Assembly: GCA_002451165.1 (NCBI GenBank)
Contig: DKBH01000122.1
Location: forward strand, 1 to 8,875
DNA from: Nitrospiraceae bacterium UBA6905
Lineage (GTDB): Bacteria > Nitrospirota > Thermodesulfovibrionia > Thermodesulfovibrionales > UBA6898
DNA length: 8,875 nucleotides
Direction: 5' to 3'
In this document: piece by piece, positions 5,106 to 8,875 of the stretch
Position numbering within the stretch: the stretch's first letter is position 1
How the letters are laid out: every line of letters begins with the position of its first letter
Made by a program: the position numbers and the translations under genes
Notes under the pieces: generated by a model
The model's database searches: none
The model's input: the letters and a program-made list of their open reading frames with translations, nothing else
What the model was told of the DNA's origin: nothing

Positions 5106-6881
5106 ATGAGCGACGCCGACAAATATAAGAAACGCTACCAGATCCTGCAAGACATCTCGCACGCCATCGTGATCACAGACAGGATCAGCTCGCTCACCGA
5201 TTATCTTCTGGATGTCGCTATTCGATATGTCGACGCAGAATCTGGGTCGCTTATGCTCGTCAATGAGCGGGGGAACCTCTCCATCCTCTCCTCCCGCGGT
5301 CTTGATCTGTCATACATCAGGAGCTTCAGCTCTCAAGGCGGCGACGGGATCTCGGGTATCATTCTGAGGGATAAAGTACCCATACTCGTCCAGGACATTG
5401 CTCAGCATCCTGAACTTCTTTCACCTGACAGGCACCATTACAAAACGCGCTCCTTCATCTCCTGCCCGATCCTGTTCCAGAAGCGGCTGCTCGGCATCAT
5501 CAACGTGAACGACAAGAAAGATCGGACCCCCTTCGCGCAGGACGAGCTTGATCTTCTGCAGATCATTGCCAACAATGCTGCCGTAGCCCTCGAGAACGCG
5601 TCGCTGTTGAATCGGCTGAAGTCTGCGGCCGCCGAGCTGGAGCAAATGAACAGGCGGCTTGTCGATTCAGATATCATAAAAACGGAATTCCTCACGAGCA
5701 TCTCCCACGAGCTCCGCACGCCGCTCAATGCGATCAAGGGCGGGATATATTACCTTGAGAATCACGAGGAGGTATCGCCCAATGAGCGCCGCGAGTTCCA
5801 TTGCATAATATCCACGGAAGCCAACAATCTTGCAAATACGATCGACAATTTCGTGCGGTTCCTTGAGGTCGAGGATGAGACCCTCGTGCTCGATAAATAT
5901 CCGATCAACATCGATGAGATCCTCCAGAGCCTTCCTGCTGCAGGTCATCTGAATACCGTCCTGACCAAGCGCAGTGTCCGGTTTTCCGTCCTTCCCGCAT
6001 CAGCTCCATTGTGGATCGTTGGTGACAAGCTTAGGATCAACCAGCTGTTCACCAACCTGCTGATCGGCCTTACACACTTTCTCTCTCCTGATGATGCGAT
6101 CGAACTGTCGGTCTCAAGCACGGACGATCTGCTCTCGTTCCACATTGCCTTGACCCGACCGCTTCCTCGTTCCCTCCTTCAGCAATTGAACAGCGACACT
6201 TCGCTCCTTCCGTCCGGGTCTTCCGATGATCGCATCAGGATCTCCCTGGCCCGGAACATCGTCATCGCACATCGCTGGTCCATTTCCGCCGAGAGCGGCA
6301 ACGCAGACACCCAGATCGTCATTACGTGCCCTCTCAATCGCAAGGAGATTCTGAATGCCTATATTAGCAAGAGCATCGATCTCTTTGTGGATTATATTGC
6401 CGAATCCCTGGACATCAACATCTGCTCGGTCATGCTCAGCGATGATCTGAGCGGAGAGTTGCGGGTCGCCAGCGCACGTGGGCTCGATGAAAAGATAGTC
6501 AAAACAACCAGGATCAAACAGGGAGATAAGATCGCAGGATGGGTTGCTCTGGAGGGCAAACCGCTCTTTATCAGCAACATCGAGACCGATGCCCGGTTCT
6601 CGAAAAAGAGCATACCGCAATACAACAATACTTCCCTCATGTCCCTACCCCTGAAGGTCGATGACCGGGTCATCGGCGTGCTGAACCTGAACAACAAGAA
6701 ATCATCCGAGCCCTTCAGTCAGGAGGATTACGACCGCGCTTTGTCGTTGCTCGATTCCTTCTCCGATCACCTCCGTCAAGCCTATGAAAAGCAACTGAAC
6801 GAATCAGAAATCTTTCAGCTTATCGCATCCCTTGACTCGAACCTCTCGTGTCCTTTCAGGACGCTCAGACCACCGCACTAA
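5106..6881 (+). CDS. GAF-HisKA-degenerate ATPase-GAF protein (likely pseudo-histidine kinase)
   Basis: This soluble 591-residue protein has a GAF domain (about 27-164; SGSLMLVNERGNLSILSSRG, GIINVNDKK), a linking coiled coil (about 165-192) and a HisKA domain. The phospho-acceptor H201 lies in SISHELRTPLNAIKGG. A region of about 300-412 sits where HATPase should be, and a second GAF follows at about 418-560 (SVMLSDDLSGELRVASARG, GVLNLNNKK). In the ATPase region the fold outline remains (GDKLRINQLFTNLLIGL; IRISLARNIVIAH), but the catalytic features are gone. The second N-box Asn is Gly, G1 DxGxG is replaced by LTRPLP, and the Gly-rich G2 box has become RIRISLAR. It should not bind ATP and may be a phospho-acceptor or sensory partner of the upstream kinase. 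The last 20 or so residues are unlike any domain. The 58-bp gap suggests one operon with the two upstream genes. There is no obvious ribosome-binding site. Confidence 0.88.
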   Translation: MSDADKYKKRYQILQDISHAIVITDRISSLTDYLLDVAIRYVDAESGSLMLVNERGNLSILSSRGLDLSYIRSFSSQGGDGISGIILRDKVPILVQDIAQHPELLSPDRHHYKTRSFISCPILFQKRLLGIINVNDKKDRTPFAQDELDLLQIIANNAAVALENASLLNRLKSAAAELEQMNRRLVDSDIIKTEFLTSISHELRTPLNAIKGGIYYLENHEEVSPNERREFHCIISTEANNLANTIDNFVRFLEVEDETLVLDKYPINIDEILQSLPAAGHLNTVLTKRSVRFSVLPASAPLWIVGDKLRINQLFTNLLIGLTHFLSPDDAIELSVSSTDDLLSFHIALTRPLPRSLLQQLNSDTSLLPSGSSDDRIRISLARNIVIAHRWSISAESGNADTQIVITCPLNRKEILNAYISKSIDLFVDYIAESLDINICSVMLSDDLSGELRVASARGLDEKIVKTTRIKQGDKIAGWVALEGKPLFISNIETDARFSKKSIPQYNNTSLMSLPLKVDDRVIGVLNLNNKKSSEPFSQEDYDRALSLLDSFSDHLRQAYEKQLNESEIFQLIASLDSNLSCPFRTLRPPH

Positions 6882-6893
6882 GCCGGCGGTCTG
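6866..6893 (+). terminator. Hairpin over the operon's last stop codon, possible terminator
   Basis: CAGACCACCG (6866-6875) pairs with CGGCGGTCTG (6884-6893) over ten positions with one A/C mismatch. The TAA stop codon sits at the edge of the 8-nt loop. No T-run follows (CTCACCCTCCC), so intrinsic termination would be poor. The remaining 170 bp to the convergent gene end hold nothing else I can support. Confidence 0.35.
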
Positions 6894-7061
6894 CTCACCC
6901 TCCCGCACCCCCGATCCGATCGTGCTTTCTCGCTCGCACCATGCCACCTCGTTGATACGTCCGTTGAACCAGGCGCTTCCCTCTGTTCTCATGACGTTTC
7001 ATCGGCAGACCCGTGACCGCGCCCCCTCGTCGGCACCTTATGCTGCGATGGACAATCTGCT

Positions 7062-7994
7062 TCAGAAGAGCGTCATGACAATGCTCATACCAACGGTTAC
7101 CGGCGCATATTTCACGGTTGCGGTAACGGTTTGTGTATTATTTGTTACTGTCTGCTTTAGATCGATCCGTGCAGTGCTGGCTTCAAGGTACAAGAAGACC
7201 TTCTTCCCCAACGCTGCTTCTATTCCAAGGACACCGCTTATGCCACCATCCTCAAAACGTGTAGTAACACCGATGATATCCTTTTCCGTCATGACCTGCA
7301 TGTATCCGACCCCTCCATAGAAGGAAAACGTTGGTGAACCTTCGAACTTCACGAGCAGTCGGCCTTCAGAGGAGGTAAATTCTCCTGTTGAGTAGATTCC
7401 TTGCATTCCCACATAGCGTGACGGCCACAGGAGAAGCGTTCCGCCGGCAGCGGGATTCAAAGCGTTTCCGTAGAGTCCCAATCCAACATACGCGTGTCTC
7501 CGATCCTGCTTTGCCGTATCGACGGCACGGACTTTCGCGGCGCCGGAGGGTCGTTGCTCGATGCTCTCCCGCCCAATGACGTCGAACTGGCTGACCCGCC
7601 TTCCAAGCCGGCGCTTCATATCATCGCTGTACACCACGATCTCAACGCGGTAGGTCCCTGCAAGCGACGTATCGAACTCTTTCGGAACGGATATCGTCCG
7701 AGGAGCATCTGATGCTAGCCTGACCTTTTTCCAATTCCACGACCTGACCCGCTGATCGGGCTGCGTTACGATTGCGATAATAGTGACCGCGTCTACTTTG
7801 CCCCGCGCTTTCCTATCCAGGCTGAGCAGCGCTTCCATCGTTGGATACTGTCCTGCAGATACTGTTTTCGGCGCAATCCGTATGGATCCCAGGTTCACGC
7901 CCGGAGAAGCAGCAAGTGCCGTCGAAATGAATGATTGTGCTGCAAGAAACAGAACTGAAAAAATCGAAACCACCTTCATTTTAGTTCTGGTCAT
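7062..7994 (-). CDS. Exported protein with C-terminal outer-membrane beta-barrel
   Basis: The start at 7994 is chosen because AAGAGGG lies six bases upstream of that ATG and a signal peptide begins there (MTRTKMKVVSIFSVLFLAAQ, with likely cleavage after ALA near residue 28). The frame stays open upstream to 8123, but that part has no such features. The mature protein of about 280 residues has a first domain (about 35-140) with alternating strands and GTYRVEIVVYSDD, like an Ig-type beta-sandwich. A charged linker (about 142-166) follows. The last 145 residues are Gly/aromatic-rich beta-strands (HAYVGLGLYGNAL, FSFYGGVGYMQV) ending in VGMSIVMTLF. A terminal Phe is the usual signal for outer-membrane insertion, and the length suits a small barrel of about eight strands. 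No specific family is recognised. It is transcribed in the same direction as the CRP/FNR gene, 160 bp downstream of it, and is convergent with the kinase operon. Confidence 0.72.
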   Translation of the reverse strand: MTRTKMKVVSIFSVLFLAAQSFISTALAASPGVNLGSIRIAPKTVSAGQYPTMEALLSLDRKARGKVDAVTIIAIVTQPDQRVRSWNWKKVRLASDAPRTISVPKEFDTSLAGTYRVEIVVYSDDMKRRLGRRVSQFDVIGRESIEQRPSGAAKVRAVDTAKQDRRHAYVGLGLYGNALNPAAGGTLLLWPSRYVGMQGIYSTGEFTSSEGRLLVKFEGSPTFSFYGGVGYMQVMTEKDIIGVTTRFEDGGISGVLGIEAALGKKVFLYLEASTARIDLKQTVTNNTQTVTATVKYAPVTVGMSIVMTLF

Positions 7995-8089
7995 TTGTTG
8001 CCCTCTTTCATCTATATATTCTCTTTTCATGAAGGCCCCGTTTCGTTCTTTGCTGCCCTTTCGGCTCGGCCAGAACTTACCGCAGATGC

Positions 8090-8105
8090 CATGTGCGACA
8101 TGTGC
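8090..8105. repeat. CATGTGC-GA-CATGTGC tandem repeat upstream of the barrel gene
   Basis: Two 7-bp copies, 8090-8096 and 8099-8105, are separated by GA about 100 bp upstream of the chosen barrel-gene start. A -10-like CATAAT lies slightly further upstream on the minus strand (8133-8128) without a clear -35. The repeat may be a regulator site, but it is short and could be chance. Confidence 0.3.
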
Positions 8106-8154
8106 TGATCTGCTGCTGCGCAATTGAATTATGTCGGAGTCTATTAGGAGATAC

Positions 8155-8875
8155 CTAGAGCTCGATCGAATAGAACTCCTGGTTCAACCGAATATACTTG
8201 CTGCGAAGGATATCGATCTCGCCGCTTCTTTTCCATTTGTCGAGCACGCGCGTCACCGTTTCCCGGGTCAGGCCGGTCATGTCGGCCATATCCTGATGGA
8301 TGAGCCGCACGCGCAGCACCATACCCTCGCGCGTCTTTTCGCCGTAGGTTTCTGAAAGCATGTTCAGCAACATCTTTAATCGCTGAGAGGCATCATTGAA
8401 GTTCAGCATCTCAATCTTTTGCCATGATTCCCGCAGACGCGAGCAAAGTATCTTCAGAAGATTCTCCAAGACCTTTCGCTGGGTATAGATGAGAGAATAG
8501 AAATGGCTCTTCGAGATAATGGCCACAGTTGAGTGTTCTACTGCAATGACACTGGCGGGCGTCGTCCTTCCGTCAATCAGGGACAGTTCTCCAAAGAACT
8601 CTCCTGAACCATGCATAGAGAGTATCGCCTCCTTGCCATCTCTTCCTGTTCGGCTTATCTTTACTTTCCCCTTAATAATGATGTACATGAACTCGCTGGT
8701 CTCTTCCTCATGCAGGATTGTTTGGTGCTTCCCGTAATCCCGCAGTACGAAGTGCTTCCTGATCTGATGCAGTTCATCTTCTGCAACCGAGGCGAACAAA
8801 GCGATGTCTTTCAGAATGCCGTTTTCGGCATGTATGCCTTTCGCAGGGCTCTGAGCATCGTGCGATAATTCCGAA
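8155..8875 (-). CDS. CRP/FNR-family transcription regulator, 5' end outside window
   Basis: The reading frame remains open to the window edge and includes GILKDIALFASVAEDELHQI, which matches the usual start of this family's cyclic-nucleotide-binding fold. The real start therefore lies beyond 8875. The TTG at 8799 is not needed, and no ATG or GTG occurs in frame upstream of it. Next come the beta-roll (GKVKISRTGRDGKEAILSMH), the phosphate-cassette region FFGELSLIDGRTTPASV, a long dimer helix and a C-terminal helix-turn-helix with QDMADMTGLTRETVTRVLDKW. The RETVxR recognition helix is typical of CRP/FNR proteins. In cAMP-binding members an Arg-Ser/Thr pair normally precedes the A-S/T-V strand. 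Here it is Thr-Pro, so cAMP binding is doubtful. No Cys cluster for an FeS centre is visible. It may control the barrel gene downstream, but no site is proven. Confidence 0.88.
   Translation of the reverse strand, partial: SELSHDAQSPAKGIHAENGILKDIALFASVAEDELHQIRKHFVLRDYGKHQTILHEEETSEFMYIIIKGKVKISRTGRDGKEAILSMHGSGEFFGELSLIDGRTTPASVIAVEHSTVAIISKSHFYSLIYTQRKVLENLLKILCSRLRESWQKIEMLNFNDASQRLKMLLNMLSETYGEKTREGMVLRVRLIHQDMADMTGLTRETVTRVLDKWKRSGEIDILRSKYIRLNQEFYSIEL

Noticed and set aside
6800..6900. Frameshift truncating the pseudokinase C-terminus
   Set aside because: The second GAF is complete before the tail, and the other two frames after 6832 show no continuing domain.
7031..7046. GGCACC...TGC as a possible sigma54 promoter
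   Set aside because: The GG-to-GC spacing is too short for a -24/-12 element, and it lies at the convergent 3' ends of two genes.
6832..7320. Plus-strand 162-residue open frame overlapping the ends of two genes
   Set aside because: Its sequence is low-complexity Ser/Pro/Arg-rich with no domain, and it runs antisense to the barrel gene. It is a shadow frame.
7995..8123. N-terminal extension of the beta-barrel gene up to an ATG at 8123
   Set aside because: The extra 43 residues would bury the signal peptide, and a good ribosome-binding site sits just before the ATG at 7994.

Overview
The window reads as part of a Gram-negative bacterial chromosome. Coding GC is moderate. There is an outer-membrane beta-barrel protein with a C-terminal Phe, a sigma54-type response regulator and many GAF sensor domains. 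This mix is common in Nitrospirota and Desulfobacterota-like bacteria, but that placement is an inference from protein style and not a firm assignment.

Layout. (1) 1-262: the 3' end of an MFS transporter, followed by a rho-independent terminator at 288-315. (2) 263-811: mostly non-coding, with a short minus-strand remnant of a RelE/ParE-type toxin at 360-560. (3) 812-2224 (minus): a soluble GAF-GGDEF diguanylate cyclase with intact GGDEF and I-site motifs. (4) 2225-2714: a very AT-rich divergent intergenic region with several palindromes, repeated motifs and perfect -10 hexamers. (5) 2715-6881 (plus): a signalling operon encoding a soluble PAS histidine kinase, an NtrC-family sigma54 activator (4-bp ATGA overlap) and a GAF-HisKA-(degenerate ATPase)-GAF protein. 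(6) 7062-7994 (minus): a secreted/outer-membrane beta-barrel protein, convergent with the operon. (7) 8155 to the window end (minus): a CRP/FNR-family regulator whose N-terminus lies outside the window.

How it may work together (inference). The PAS kinase should phosphorylate the NtrC-type regulator, which would then activate a sigma54 promoter that I do not find in this window. The third operon protein keeps the phospho-accepting His but has lost every ATP-binding motif. It is probably a pseudokinase or phospho-acceptor subunit that senses through two GAF domains. Its GAF domains resemble the one in the divergent diguanylate cyclase, so the two transcription units may answer the same small ligand and link phosphorelay output to c-di-GMP. 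The AT-rich region between them looks like a shared control region.

The most interesting parts are the pseudokinase beside an active kinase, the repeat-rich control region, and the decayed toxin. I saw no CRISPR array, tRNA, rRNA, insertion sequence or other intact mobile element.
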